The notes below the pieces were generated by a model that saw nothing but the letters and a program-made list of their open reading frames with translations, was not told the DNA's origin and searched no databases. The position numbers were made by a program, and so were the translations under genes. Positions 42,143 through 50,988 of a DNA stretch of 64,000 nt are shown here, one piece after another. Position 1 is the stretch's first letter. Every line of letters begins with the position of its first letter. Source of the DNA: Brevundimonas sp. UBA7506 (GTDB lineage: Bacteria; Pseudomonadota; Alphaproteobacteria; Caulobacterales; Caulobacteraceae); NCBI RefSeq assembly GCF_002479495.1, contig NZ_DLNQ01000015.1, forward strand, positions 568,969 to 632,968. Reading direction: 5' to 3'.

Positions 42143-43218
42143 CGCGAGGCGTCCTCGTCGGCGTAGATGGCGACGCGCGCGGCGCGGCCCGAACCGGCCT
42201 CGCCGCGATACATGCCCGAGGTGTTCATCGAGAAGGCGACCGTCCCGTCCTTGCCCATGACGATGACCCCGCCGTCGCCGCCGATCGAGGCGACGTCCGC
42301 GATCTCGGCGTCGGCGGCGGCCTGAACGCCCATGCCCGCGGCGGTGCGGTGGCAGATGTCGCGGGCGACGGTGGCCCGGATGAAATACTCGCCCGATCCG
42401 GTGGCCGAGACGGCGCAGCCGTCGGCGTTGGAGGCGTAGGTCCCGGCGCCGATCACCGGCACGTCGCCTACCCGACCCCACTGCTTGGCGGTCATGCCGC
42501 CGGTCGAGGTCGCGGCGGCCAGACGGCCCTGACTGTCCAGGGCCACGGCGCCGACGGTGCCGAACTTGCGCTCATCCAGCGGGGCTTCATTCAGCGAAGC
42601 CAGCGGGACGGGCCGGGACAGGGTGGCCGGTTCCGGCGGGGCGCCCTGCGGGCGCGGCGGCAGGGGCAGGCCCTTGTCGCGCAGCGCCTTCAGCAGGGCC
42701 TGCCAGCGGCTCTCGGTGAAGAAGAAGCCCGGCTCCACCTGTTCCAGTCCGACCGAGGCGGCGAAGGTCTCGGCGCCCTCGCCGATCAGCATGACGTGGG
42801 GCGAGCGCTCCATCACCGCCCGCGCCGCCGCGATCGGGTGACGAGTGCGGGTCAGGCCGGCCACGGCCCCGGCGCTGCGGTCGACGCCGTTCATCACGGC
42901 GGCGTCCAGTTCGTTCTTGCCGGCGGCGGTGAAGACCGCGCCGCGCCCGGCGTTGAACAGGGGATTGTCCTCCATCGTTTCAACCGCCGCCTGAACCGCG
43001 TCCAGCGCCGAGCCGCCCCGGGCCAGAACCGCCGACCCGGCGTCCAGCGCCGCCTGCAGACCGGCGCGATAGGCCGCGTCGCGTTCCGGGCTCAGGCTGG
43101 CGCGCTCGATGACGCCCGCCCCGCCGTGAATGGCCAGGGACCAGGTCGGCGTCTCCTGCGCAAAGGCAGGCGACGCCAGCAGGATCAGGACGGCTGCGGC
43201 GGTCAGGGCGGATTTCAT
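42139..43218 (-). CDS. Exported isoaspartyl peptidase / L-asparaginase (Ntn hydrolase)
   Basis: The 359-residue protein starts at the ATG at 43218 with a signal peptide (ALTAAAVLILLASPAFA). The HGGAG oxyanion motif is SLAIHGGAGVIER. The autocleavage site is KFG-Thr221 (TVGAVALD), the nucleophile released by self-processing. STGGMTAKQWGRVGDVPVIG and GAGTYASNADGCAVSATGSG are family motifs. It removes isoaspartyl residues or asparagine in the periplasm. It heads the cupin-ICMT-small protein operon. Confidence 0.93.
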   Translation of the reverse strand: MKSALTAAAVLILLASPAFAQETPTWSLAIHGGAGVIERASLSPERDAAYRAGLQAALDAGSAVLARGGSALDAVQAAVETMEDNPLFNAGRGAVFTAAGKNELDAAVMNGVDRSAGAVAGLTRTRHPIAAARAVMERSPHVMLIGEGAETFAASVGLEQVEPGFFFTESRWQALLKALRDKGLPLPPRPQGAPPEPATLSRPVPLASLNEAPLDERKFGTVGAVALDSQGRLAAATSTGGMTAKQWGRVGDVPVIGAGTYASNADGCAVSATGSGEYFIRATVARDICHRTAAGMGVQAAADAEIADVASIGGDGGVIVMGKDGTVAFSMNTSGMYRGEAGSGRAARVAIYADEDASR

Positions 43219-43240
43219 CGACGGTTTCCCCTTGAGCTTC

Positions 43241-43364
43241 TCCTCCCCACTGCGTGGGGAGGTGGATCGGCGGCGCAGCCGACGAGACGGAGGGGCGCGT
43301 TCAGCTTGGCTCGACCAAGCCCCTCCACCACTTCGTGGTCCCCCTCCCCATGTCATGGGGAGGA
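43241..43364. repeat. Dispersed inverted-repeat element, family B
   Basis: It is bounded by TCCTCCCCACTGCGTGGGGA and the inverted CTCCCCATGTCATGGGGAGG. It shares GGCGCAGCCGACGAGACGGA with the complement of the 15241 copy. It lies between the asparaginase start and the small membrane protein. Confidence 0.8.
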
Positions 43365-43368
43365 AAAC

Positions 43369-43554
43369 CTAGCGCCGGTGGTGCAGTCTCTTCCAGACGC
43401 GATAGGCCAGGATGGGGGCGAAGCCGCAGATCAGCGCGACCACGAGGATTCCCCAGAACCCGCCCTCCGGCCATCGGCTTGCAGTCAGACCCGCCGCTAT
43501 GCCCGCAAACCCCGGGCCCAGAAACGGAATCCAGTGCGGCGGCCGCATCTTCAT
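43369..43554 (-). CDS. Small two-helix membrane protein
   Basis: The 61-residue protein starts at the ATG at 43554, directly after the hppD stop. Two hydrophobic segments (FLGPGFAGIAAGLTA and FWGILVVALICGFAPILA) and a basic end (RVWKRLHHRR) are seen. I recognise no family. It is probably co-transcribed with hppD. Confidence 0.55.
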   Translation of the reverse strand: MKMRPPHWIPFLGPGFAGIAAGLTASRWPEGGFWGILVVALICGFAPILAYRVWKRLHHRR

Positions 43555-44640
43555 TCAGGCGTCGACCTTGATGACGCCGCGACGGATCTGGTCCAGCTCG
43601 ATGGAGTCGAACAGGGCCTGGAAGTTGCCGTTGCCGAAGCCCTCGTTGCCCTTGCGCTGGATGATCTCGAAGAAGATCGGACCGAAGGTGTCCTGGGTGA
43701 AGATCTGCAGCAGCAGGCCTTCCTCCTCCGAACCGTCGATCAGGATGCGGTTCTTGCGCATCCGCTCCACGTCCTCGCCGTGACCCGGCAGGCGTTTGTC
43801 GATCAGTTCGAAATAGGTCTCGATCGTGTCCTGGAAGTCCACGCCGCGCGCCTTCATGGCCTCGACCGTCTCGAAGATGTTCTCGGTGGTCAGGGCGATG
43901 TGCTGGATGCCCTCGCCGTTATAGCGACGCAGGAACTCCTCGATCTGCGAGTTGTCGTCCTGGCTCTCGTTCAGCGGGATGCGGATGGCGCGGTCGGGCG
44001 CGATCATGGCTTGCGAGAACAGGCCAGTGGCCTTGCCCTTGATGTCGAAATACTTCTGCTCTTCGAAGTTGAAGACCGACCCATAGAAGCCCGACCAGGT
44101 GCGCATCTCGCCGCGACGCACGTTGTGGGTCAGGTGGTCCAGGATCTCCAGGCCCATGGAGTTCTTGCGCTCGGCCTCTTCCCAGCCCTCGACCTCGTCC
44201 CAGGCGTCATACAGCGAGCCCTGCTCGCCATACTGGTCGATGACATAGAGCAGCGAACCGCCGATGCCCTGCAGGATGTAGGGGTAGTCGTTCCCCAGCG
44301 CCCCGCCGTGGACGCCCTCGGCGGCGCGGGCGCCGCGCGCCAGCGCGCCCTCATAGGCCGCCTTGGCGTCGGCGACGCGGAAGGCCATGCCGTTGGCCGA
44401 GGGACCGTGGTCCTTGGCGAAATCCGCCGCCTGGCCCTTGGGGCTGCGGTTGACCAGCATGGTGATGTCGCCCTGTTTCAGGCGCACCGCGTCCGTGGTC
44501 GGGTTCACATGGGTCTGGGTGAAGCCCATCAGCTCCAGCCGGGCGACCATGGCTTCGGGCTCGGGACCGGTGAATTCGACGAATTCGAAACCGTCCACGC
44601 CCAGCGGGTTTTCCTGGTCGAGTTTGGCGGCGTCCATCAT
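43555..44640 (-). CDS. hppD: 4-hydroxyphenylpyruvate dioxygenase
   Basis: The 361-residue protein starts at the ATG at 44640, eight bases after GAGGAG. The double vicinal-oxygen-chelate fold is visible. The three Fe(II) ligands are the His in LEILDHLTHNV, the His in GEGIQHIALTT and the Glu in GPIFFEIIQRKGNEGFGNGN. It converts 4-hydroxyphenylpyruvate to homogentisate in tyrosine catabolism. The fumarylacetoacetase-like gene lies further down the same strand. Confidence 0.96.
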   Translation of the reverse strand: MMDAAKLDQENPLGVDGFEFVEFTGPEPEAMVARLELMGFTQTHVNPTTDAVRLKQGDITMLVNRSPKGQAADFAKDHGPSANGMAFRVADAKAAYEGALARGARAAEGVHGGALGNDYPYILQGIGGSLLYVIDQYGEQGSLYDAWDEVEGWEEAERKNSMGLEILDHLTHNVRRGEMRTWSGFYGSVFNFEEQKYFDIKGKATGLFSQAMIAPDRAIRIPLNESQDDNSQIEEFLRRYNGEGIQHIALTTENIFETVEAMKARGVDFQDTIETYFELIDKRLPGHGEDVERMRKNRILIDGSEEEGLLLQIFTQDTFGPIFFEIIQRKGNEGFGNGNFQALFDSIELDQIRRGVIKVDA

Positions 44641-44833
44641 GGCGCGTCTCCTCATACTGTCTTTTAGGGCGACCTCTGCCGCCGATTGGGGCGGAACCTA
44701 ATGGGCGGCCCCGGTCGGGCGCAAGGCGGAGCTGCATCGAAACAGGACACGTTGCGGTGTCGCAGCCGCCGATCAACGGGTGCGCGCGGGCCTTCATCCT
44801 GCTAGGAGCCGCAGGCTCAACCGGGACGCCTGT

Positions 44834-45415
44834 ATGCTTCGCAAGCTCTATGACTGGGTCTTCTCCCTGGCCCGCCACCGTCACGCGACCCGGTCGCTGG
44901 CCGTGGTCTCCTTCGCGGAGAGCTCCTTCTTCCCCATTCCCCCCGACGTCATGCTGGCGCCCATGGTCCTGGCCAAGCCCGAGCGCGCCTATTTCTACGC
45001 CACGGTCTGCACCATCGCCTCGGTGCTGGGCGGTCTGCTGGGCTACGCTATCGGCTACTTCCTCGAGCCGGTGGGGATGTGGATGCTGTCGGTGCTGGGC
45101 AAGGCCGACACCTTCGAGGCCTCCAAGGCCCTGTTCCAGCAGCACGGCGCCTGGGTCATCCTGATCAAGGGGCTGACGCCGATCCCGTTCAAGCTGATCA
45201 CCATCGCCTCGGGCATCTTCCAGTTCAATCTGGCCCTGTTCGTCGCCCTGTGCGTCGTCACGCGCGGCGCCCGCTTCTTCCTGGTGGCCTTCGTGCTCAA
45301 GCGCTGGGGCGAGCCCATGCTGGCCGTGATCGAGAAAAGGCTGGCGCTTTTCACCGTGCTTTTCGTGGTTCTGCTGGTCGGGGCCTTCTTTGCCGTCAAG
45401 CTGATCGGACACTGA
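44834..45415 (+). CDS. YqaA/DedA family membrane protein
   Basis: The 193-residue protein starts at the ATG at 44834. AESSFFPIPPDVMLAPMVLA (the E-x-x-F-x-P-x-P-x-D motif), LLGYAIGYFLEPVGMWML, and IKGLTPIPFKLITIASGIFQ (the G-x-x-P-x-P motif) mark the DedA superfamily, which moves polyprenyl phosphate or phospholipids across the membrane. It is followed after 36 bp by dsbB. Confidence 0.92.
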   Translation: MLRKLYDWVFSLARHRHATRSLAVVSFAESSFFPIPPDVMLAPMVLAKPERAYFYATVCTIASVLGGLLGYAIGYFLEPVGMWMLSVLGKADTFEASKALFQQHGAWVILIKGLTPIPFKLITIASGIFQFNLALFVALCVVTRGARFFLVAFVLKRWGEPMLAVIEKRLALFTVLFVVLLVGAFFAVKLIGH

Positions 45416-45451
45416 TCGACGCGGGCCTCGGCTGAGGCTAAGAAAGGCGCC

Positions 45452-45991
45452 ATGACGCGCCCGTATCAACGCCTCACCCGCTGGTGGACCGCCTTTGCTC
45501 TGGCGGCCTCGCTGGCCATGCTGGGCGCGGCCCACGCCTTCGAGCGGTTCGCGGGCCTGGCGCCCTGCAACCTCTGCCTCAAGCAGCGCGAGGTCTATTG
45601 GGCCGCCGTGGCCATCGCCGGGGCCGCCACCTTCTGGGCCGTGTTCAGCCGCGCCAGCCGCGGCACGCCGCGCATCGCCTCCTTCCTGCTGGCCGCCGTC
45701 TTCTTCACCGGGGCGATCACGGCCGGCTTCCACGCGGGCGGCGAGCTGAAGTGGTGGGACCTGCCGGCCACCTGTTCGGCCATCCCCTCGACCACCATCG
45801 ACCTCAGCGCCCTCAGCGCCCTGGCCGACGGCACCGCCGAGATGAAGCCCATCGTCGGTTGCGGCGACGTGCCGTGGAGCCTGTTCGGAATCTCGATGGC
45901 GGGCTGGAACTTCTTCGTGTCCCTGGCGCTGGCGATCTTCAGCCTGCTGGCGGCGAAACGTCCCAAGGACGCGCGCGCGCCGAAGGCGTAA
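45452..45991 (+). CDS. dsbB: Disulfide bond formation protein DsbB
   Basis: The 179-residue four-helix protein has the first redox pair in LAPCNLCLKQREVYW (Cys39, Cys42) and the second pair at Cys108 and Cys137. The Arg after the first pair, which helps quinone binding, is present. It reoxidises DsbA using ubiquinone. It is flanked by the DedA-like gene and coq7 on the same strand, so a shared operon is likely. Confidence 0.93.
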   Translation: MTRPYQRLTRWWTAFALAASLAMLGAAHAFERFAGLAPCNLCLKQREVYWAAVAIAGAATFWAVFSRASRGTPRIASFLLAAVFFTGAITAGFHAGGELKWWDLPATCSAIPSTTIDLSALSALADGTAEMKPIVGCGDVPWSLFGISMAGWNFFVSLALAIFSLLAAKRPKDARAPKA

Positions 45992-46001
45992 GGAAGCGAT
46001 C

Positions 46002-46592
46002 ATGACCGAGGCATCCGACACCGTCGCCGCCGCCCGCCGCATCTCCCTGGCTCGCCCCGGCGTGGGCCAGACCCGCGCCCGCATGGCCGAAATGCTGCGC
46101 GTCGATCACGCGGGCGAGTTCGCCGCCGTCCACATCTACCGCGCCCAGCGCGCCGTGCTGGAAGGCCGCAAGGGCAAGACCGCCATCGCCGCTGATCTTG
46201 TGGAAATGGAGGGTCACGAGGCGGTCCATCTGGCCCGCTTCGAGGCCCTGCTGACCGAAAACCGGGTCCGCCCCACGGCCATGATCCCGCTGTGGAAGCT
46301 GGCCGCCACGGCGCTCGGCGCCGGCACCGCCCTGATCAGCGAGAAGGCCGCCCACGCCTGCACCGAGGCGGTCGAGAGCGTCATCGAAAAACACTATGCC
46401 GACCAGATCGAGGAGGTCCGCGAGCGCGACCCGGAACTGGCCGCCGAACTGACGAAGTTCCGCGAAGAGGAACTGGCCCACCACGACCACGCCATCGAGC
46501 ACGGCAGCCGCGAAGCCCCGGCCTACCGCCTGCTCAGCAGCGTCATCAAGGTCGGCTGCAAGGCGGCCATCAAGATCAGCGAACGGATCTAG
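46002..46592 (+). CDS. coq7: Demethoxyubiquinone hydroxylase (COQ7 family)
   Basis: The 196-residue di-iron protein has MLRVDHAGEFAAVHIYRAQR with the first Glu ligand, EMEGHEAVH with the first ExxH, EEVRERDPEL with the next Glu, and FREEELAHHDHAIEHG with the last ExxH. It hydroxylates demethoxyubiquinone in ubiquinone synthesis. Eleven bases separate it from dsbB; DsbB uses ubiquinone, so the pairing makes sense. Confidence 0.95.
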   Translation: MTEASDTVAAARRISLARPGVGQTRARMAEMLRVDHAGEFAAVHIYRAQRAVLEGRKGKTAIAADLVEMEGHEAVHLARFEALLTENRVRPTAMIPLWKLAATALGAGTALISEKAAHACTEAVESVIEKHYADQIEEVRERDPELAAELTKFREEELAHHDHAIEHGSREAPAYRLLSSVIKVGCKAAIKISERI

Positions 46593-46603
46593 GAGTACGA
46601 CGC

Positions 46604-46750
46604 CTCTCCCTCCCCTTCATGGGGAGGGTGGTCGCGCAGCGACCGGGTGGGGAGGGCGAGGTGATACGGAGCGTGGCGGCTGCTTTGCCGAAGCGCCCCC
46701 ACCCGTCTGACGCTTCGCGTTAGCCACCCTCCCCATGAAGGGGAGGGAGA
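46604..46750. repeat. Dispersed inverted-repeat element, family B variant
   Basis: CTCTCCCTCCCCTTCATGGG and CCCATGAAGGGGAGGGAGA are inverted perfect ends. Inner GGTGGTCGCGCAGCGACCGG is itself a hairpin. It fills the gap between convergent coq7 and the esterase-like phytase gene. Confidence 0.8.
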
Positions 46751-46755
46751 ATTCT

Positions 46756-47727
46756 TCACCTCACATCAAACGCCAGCATCAGCGTCCGCTGCACGGCGTT
46801 GAAGTTGTCGTCGGACAGGATGTAGAGGCGCGTCCGGTCGCCGCGCCGCTCGGCTGCGATTCCCTCGAAATTGTCCGTCGTCCCCGGCAGCTTCAGCTCG
46901 ATCAGCACCGGCCCCAGGGTCCCGTCCGCCGCCATCCGCCGCACCCGCGCCCGCACGTCGATGGGCGCGCGATAGGAGCGCTGCACCACGAACCAGCCTC
47001 CGGCCGGATCGCGGTCCAAGCCAGTGATACGATAGTCGCTGTCGGCCAGAGGCGTCTCGGGCGGCGCGGCTGCGACGACGCAGCGTGCGGGGATGCAGTC
47101 CCAGAGCCCGCCGGACTCGCCCGCGACCCGCCAGCCGTCGCCGGAGGCCGCCAGCCCCTCCATTCCGTCGTTTTCGGGGAAGGGGAAGTCGGGTCGTCTC
47201 ACGGCCTGCGGGTTTCGCATCGCGGTCAGCGGGCCATAGTTCCAGATACGGTGGTCGCGCTCGAAGCTGACCAGCAGGTCGCCGCCGGTGGTGATCGCCA
47301 GCCCTTCGGCGTCGCCCTCCATCTTCTGGCTGATCGGCGTGCCGTCGGTCAGGGTCAGGCGGCGCACATGCAGGCCTTCCAGTCCGATCAGCCGCCCGCG
47401 CCCGTCCAGCGCCAGCTTGCCGCGCGCCAGATCGCCGACGTCGGAGACGCTGATGAAGCCGCCGTCGCCGGTCAGCTTCAGGTCGGACAGGCTGTGCAAG
47501 GGCGAGTCCATGCCCGCCAGCACGGTCACGCCCCCGGCGTAGCGCACGCCCTTGCCCAGCACCGCCGCGCCCGGCAGGCCCAGCCCGACCGTCCGCGTCG
47601 AGGCGTTGACCGCGCTCCAACCATAGGCCTGCGGCGTCGGCGACCACGGCTGCGAGGTGGCGACCGCGCCGGCGCAGGCCGCCAGCGTCAGCGCCGCCAG
47701 CGCCGCGGCATAGATCCGCCGGTTCAC
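46756..47727 (-). CDS. Esterase-like activity of phytase family lipoprotein
   Basis: The 323-residue protein has a lipobox at ALTLAACAG (Cys19). [66 protein letters not shown] and [20 protein letters not shown] match the esterase-like phytase beta-propeller family. Its substrate is uncertain. Its start overlaps the cobT stop by 4 bp. Confidence 0.9.
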   Translation of the reverse strand: MNRRIYAAALAALTLAACAGAVATSQPWSPTPQAYGWSAVNASTRTVGLGLPGAAVLGKGVRYAGGVTVLAGMDSPLHSLSDLKLTGDGGFISVSDVGDLARGKLALDGRGRLIGLEGLHVRRLTLTDGTPISQKMEGDAEGLAITTGGDLLVSFERDHRIWNYGPLTAMRNPQAVRRPDFPFPENDGMEGLAASGDGWRVAGESGGLWDCIPARCVVAAAPPETPLADSDYRITGLDRDPAGGWFVVQRSYRAPIDVRARVRRMAADGTLGPVLIELKLPGTTDNFEGIAAERRGDRTRLYILSDDNFNAVQRTLMLAFDVR

Positions 47728-49595
47728 GCCGCGCGTTTCCCCGCAGATCGGGCCACGGTCTTGGGCTTGGCCTCGAACAGCTCGGCCAGCTTCTCGGTCA
47801 TGACGCCCGCCAGTTGCTCGACGTCGACGATGGTCACGGCGCGGCGATACCAGCGGGTGACGTCGTGGCCGATGCCTATGGCGATCAGCTCGACCGGGCT
47901 CCTGGTCTCAATCTGCTCGATCACCTGACGCAGGTGCTTGTCCAGATAGAGGGCGGCGTTGGCCGATTGCGTCGAGTCGTCGACCGGCGAGCCGTCGGAA
48001 ATGACCATCAGGATCTGGCGCGACTCGGTGCGTCCCAGCAGCCGCTCGTGCGCCCAGGTCAGGGCCTCGCCGTCTATGTTTTCCTTCAGCAGGCCCTCGC
48101 GCATCATCAGGCCCAGGTTCTTCTTGGCCCGGCGCCACGGCGCGTCGGCGGACTTGTAGATGATGTGGCGCAGGTCGTTCAGGCGGCCGGGGTTGGCCGG
48201 CTTGCCGGCGCTGATCCAGGCCTCGCGCGACTGGCCGCCCTTCCAGGCGCGGGTGGTGAAGCCCAGGATCTCGACCTTGACCCCGCACCGCTCCAGCGTC
48301 CGCGCCAGGATGTCGGCGCAGACCGCCGCCACCATGATCGGCCGCCCGCGCATCGAGCCCGAGTTGTCGATCAGCAGGGTCACGACCGTGTCCCGGAACG
48401 GGCTTTCGCTCTCCATCTTGAACGACAGGGGGCTGGTCGGATCGGTGATGACGCGGGTCAGGCGCGCGGTGTCCAGCACGCCTTCTTCCAGATCAAAGGC
48501 CCAGCTGCGGTTCTGCTGCGCCATCAGGCGGCGCTGCAGCTTGTTGGCCAGGCGCGACACCACGCTCGACAGGGTGGCCAGCTGGGCGTCCAGCAAGGAC
48601 CGCAGCCGGTCCAGTTCCATGGGATCACAGAGCTCTTCTGCGCCGATGGTCTCGTCATAGGCGCTGGTGAAGACGCGATAGGCGTCCACGGCGCGCCCGT
48701 CGTCGAGGCTGTCCTGACGGTTGGGCAGGGCGCCTTCGTTCAGTTCGGGGCCGTCGTCGCTGGCCTCGCCGTCGGGCTCGGCGGGCGCGCCGTCGGGACG
48801 GGTCTGGCGCTCGTCCTCGGCGGACTGGTCGTCGGCGGTGCCTTCCAGCGACTGGCCGCCCTCGCCGCCGTCCTCTTCTTCCTGTTCCTGCTCGTCGGGC
48901 TGATCCTGCTGCGACTGATCGGGCTCGTCCTCGCCCTCCTCGTCGTTGGCGTCCTCGGCCTGACCGTCGCCGGGATCGAGGTCCAGCGCCCGCAACACGT
49001 CCTTCAGCCGGGCGGCAAAGGCGGTCTGGTCATCGGCCACGGCCGCCAGGGCGTCCAGTTCGGCGCCCGCCTTCAGCTCCATGTTGGAGCGCACCAGGTC
49101 GAGCATGGACTTGGCGCCGTCCGGCGCGGCCTCGCCCGTCAGCCGTTCGCGCACCAGAAGCGCAGCCGCCTCGGCCACCGGCACCCGTTCGGCCTCGGCC
49201 CTCAGGGCGCCCGACTTCTCCAGCCGGGTCAGAAGCGCGGCGTTCAGATTGTTGCGCACCCCCTTCAGCTCGCGCGCGCCGACGGCCTCGACCCGGGCCT
49301 GTTCGACGGCGTCAAAGACCTCGGCCGCCGTCTGGTCGATCGGGCGCAGCCGGGCGTTCAGCCCCTCGTCATGATTGGCCAGCCGCAGGGCCAGGCGGTC
49401 CGCCTGACCGCGCAGGGTCGCGCTCTCGGGCGCGCCCGGATCACGCGGCGGATGGGGCAGGGTCAGGACGCCGTTCGACAGCCTCGGCCCGTCCGAACCG
49501 AAGTGGACCTCCAGCTCGGCCTGCTCGGCCAGGGCGCGCGCGGCATTGGCCAGTGCGCGTTTGAAGGTCTCGGTCGGGGTCTCTGCGGCGGCCAT
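47724..49595 (-). CDS. cobT: Aerobic cobaltochelatase subunit CobT
   Basis: The 623-residue protein starts at the ATG at 49595. It has an N-terminal helical domain, a long acidic Glu/Asp/Gln-rich linker (about 210-300), and a C-terminal VWA domain with the MIDAS motif in [40 protein letters not shown] and [20 protein letters not shown] are highly typical of CobT. With CobN and CobS it inserts cobalt into hydrogenobyrinate diamide. cobS, often next to it, is not in the window. Confidence 0.95.
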   Translation of the reverse strand: MAAAETPTETFKRALANAARALAEQAELEVHFGSDGPRLSNGVLTLPHPPRDPGAPESATLRGQADRLALRLANHDEGLNARLRPIDQTAAEVFDAVEQARVEAVGARELKGVRNNLNAALLTRLEKSGALRAEAERVPVAEAAALLVRERLTGEAAPDGAKSMLDLVRSNMELKAGAELDALAAVADDQTAFAARLKDVLRALDLDPGDGQAEDANDEEGEDEPDQSQQDQPDEQEQEEEDGGEGGQSLEGTADDQSAEDERQTRPDGAPAEPDGEASDDGPELNEGALPNRQDSLDDGRAVDAYRVFTSAYDETIGAEELCDPMELDRLRSLLDAQLATLSSVVSRLANKLQRRLMAQQNRSWAFDLEEGVLDTARLTRVITDPTSPLSFKMESESPFRDTVVTLLIDNSGSMRGRPIMVAAVCADILARTLERCGVKVEILGFTTRAWKGGQSREAWISAGKPANPGRLNDLRHIIYKSADAPWRRAKKNLGLMMREGLLKENIDGEALTWAHERLLGRTESRQILMVISDGSPVDDSTQSANAALYLDKHLRQVIEQIETRSPVELIAIGIGHDVTRWYRRAVTIVDVEQLAGVMTEKLAELFEAKPKTVARSAGKRAA

Positions 49596-49640
49596 GGCCC
49601 ACACATAGACCACCCCGCGCGCGGGGGAAGGGGGCGGGCG

Positions 49641-50411
49641 CTACTTCGCCTTGCCGCCGGCGTCCTTCTTCGGCTTCACGCGGACAAGCATAGCGTTTGC
49701 AGTGCCCGTCTTTACATCAAAACGGCCGGTGGCGCGGATCAGGTCGGACAGCTTGGCGTGTCCGTAGGTGCGCTGGTCGAAGTCGGGATAGGCGTTCCTC
49801 AGCCGGCTGCCGATGCCGCCGATATTGACCCAGCCGTCGCCGTCCTCGTCCATGTCGGCGATGGCGGCGGCGATCAGGCGCACGGCGTCTGCGGGTTTCT
49901 TCTCCGCGACCGGCACGGGCGCCGGCTCTCCGCCATCCTCGTTCCCTCCGCCCCGTCCGGTCAGGTTCTCGGTATAGATGAAACGGGTGCAGGCCTGGCG
50001 GAAGCTCTCGGGCGTCTTGCGCTCGCCAAAGCCGTAGACCGGCACGCCCTGCTCGCGGATGCGCGCCGCCAGCCGGGTGAAATCGCTGTCCGACGACACC
50101 AGGCAGAAGCCGTCGAACCGCCCGGAGTGCAACAGGTCCATGGCGTCGATCACCAGGGCGATGTCGCCCGAGTTCTTGCCCTTGGTGTTGGCGAAGTTCT
50201 GCTGCCATTGGATTGCCCAGCGCGGCAGAACCTCGACCCAGCCTTTCAGCGAGGGGTTGGCTGAGTCGCCGTAGATGCGTCGGGCCGAGGCCTCGCCCAG
50301 GGTGGCGATTTCGGTGAACAGGGCCTCCGCGATCCGGGCCGAGGCGTTCTCGCCGTCTATCAGGACGGCCAGGCGCGGCGCGCGGGCGGCGGTGGGCAGG
50401 TCGGTCGGCAT
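49641..50411 (-). CDS. NYN-domain nuclease with OST-HTH/LOTUS domain
   Basis: The 256-residue protein has an N-terminal NYN (PIN-like) domain: RLAVLIDGENASARI, then SGDIALVIDAMDLLHSG, then GFCLVSSDSDFTRLAARIRE, with the Asp residues of the metal site. The C-terminal DGWVNIGGIGSRLRNAYPDF, then YGHAKLSDLIRATGRFDVKT is an OST-HTH/LOTUS RNA-binding domain. This matches LabA/DUF88 proteins that act on RNA. Single gene. Confidence 0.92.
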   Translation of the reverse strand: MPTDLPTAARAPRLAVLIDGENASARIAEALFTEIATLGEASARRIYGDSANPSLKGWVEVLPRWAIQWQQNFANTKGKNSGDIALVIDAMDLLHSGRFDGFCLVSSDSDFTRLAARIREQGVPVYGFGERKTPESFRQACTRFIYTENLTGRGGGNEDGGEPAPVPVAEKKPADAVRLIAAAIADMDEDGDGWVNIGGIGSRLRNAYPDFDQRTYGHAKLSDLIRATGRFDVKTGTANAMLVRVKPKKDAGGKAK

Positions 50412-50497
50412 GGACGAGGCCTTCTGGATTTACACGCCGTCAGCCTCGACCCGCAGGCGGGCGCGGTCAACCGGCGTCGGGCGTGCTACAGCAGGCC

Positions 50498-50926
50498 ATG
50501 ACCAATGCATCCCTGCGCCGCCTGATCGACCTGCCCGGCGTCGATGATCTGGAACTGAAGGCGCTGATGAAGCCGCGCTACGCCGACCCCGACGCCCGCG
50601 ACGAGTTTCCCGAGATCGACGCCCTGACCCAAGCCCTGTTCGGCCTGACTGGCGATGAGGCCGAAGCCGTCGAACTCCCTGCGGATTGGGACGATATCCA
50701 TCGCCTGTCCGGCGCCGATCTGGCCGAGGCCTTCGAGGCCCTGGGCTGGGACGTGACCGACAAGCGCAGGAAGCCGCTGCGTCTCATGCCCCACTACGCC
50801 CTGCCTCTGGCGCTGGCCATTCGCGGCGTCGCCGGCGAACTGCCCTTCGTGCCCGAGCCCGATCACCCCACGACCGACTGGGGCGCGGGTCTGGCCGCCG
50901 ACGCGGCGCGCTTCCGCAAGCACTAG
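50498..50926 (+). CDS. Hypothetical protein
   Basis: The 142-residue protein starts at the ATG at 50498. It is acidic and soluble: LRRLIDLPGVDDLELKALMK, EFPEIDALTQALFGLTGDEA, IHRLSGADLAEAFEALGWDV. I recognise no family. It is divergent from the NYN gene and is followed by a strong shared terminator. Confidence 0.7.
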   Translation: MTNASLRRLIDLPGVDDLELKALMKPRYADPDARDEFPEIDALTQALFGLTGDEAEAVELPADWDDIHRLSGADLAEAFEALGWDVTDKRRKPLRLMPHYALPLALAIRGVAGELPFVPEPDHPTTDWGAGLAADAARFRKH

Positions 50927-50935
50927 CCCAACGAA

Positions 50936-50965
50936 AAAGGCCGGCGGGTCGCCCCGCCGGCCTTT
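50936..50965. terminator. Bidirectional intrinsic terminator
   Basis: A perfect 13-bp stem AAAGGCCGGCGGG (50936-50948) and CCCGCCGGCCTTT (50953-50965) surrounds a TCGC loop. It separates convergent genes ending at 50926 and 50989. Confidence 0.9.
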
Positions 50966-50988
50966 CCGTTCGTGTCGACTGACCGGCC

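Noticed and set aside
42349..44667. Plus-strand open frame of 772 codons
   Set aside because: Opposes the asparaginase and hppD genes, both well supported.
47814..50264. Plus-strand open frame of 816 codons opposite cobT and the NYN gene
   Set aside because: Runs across two real genes in antisense and has no recognisable domain.
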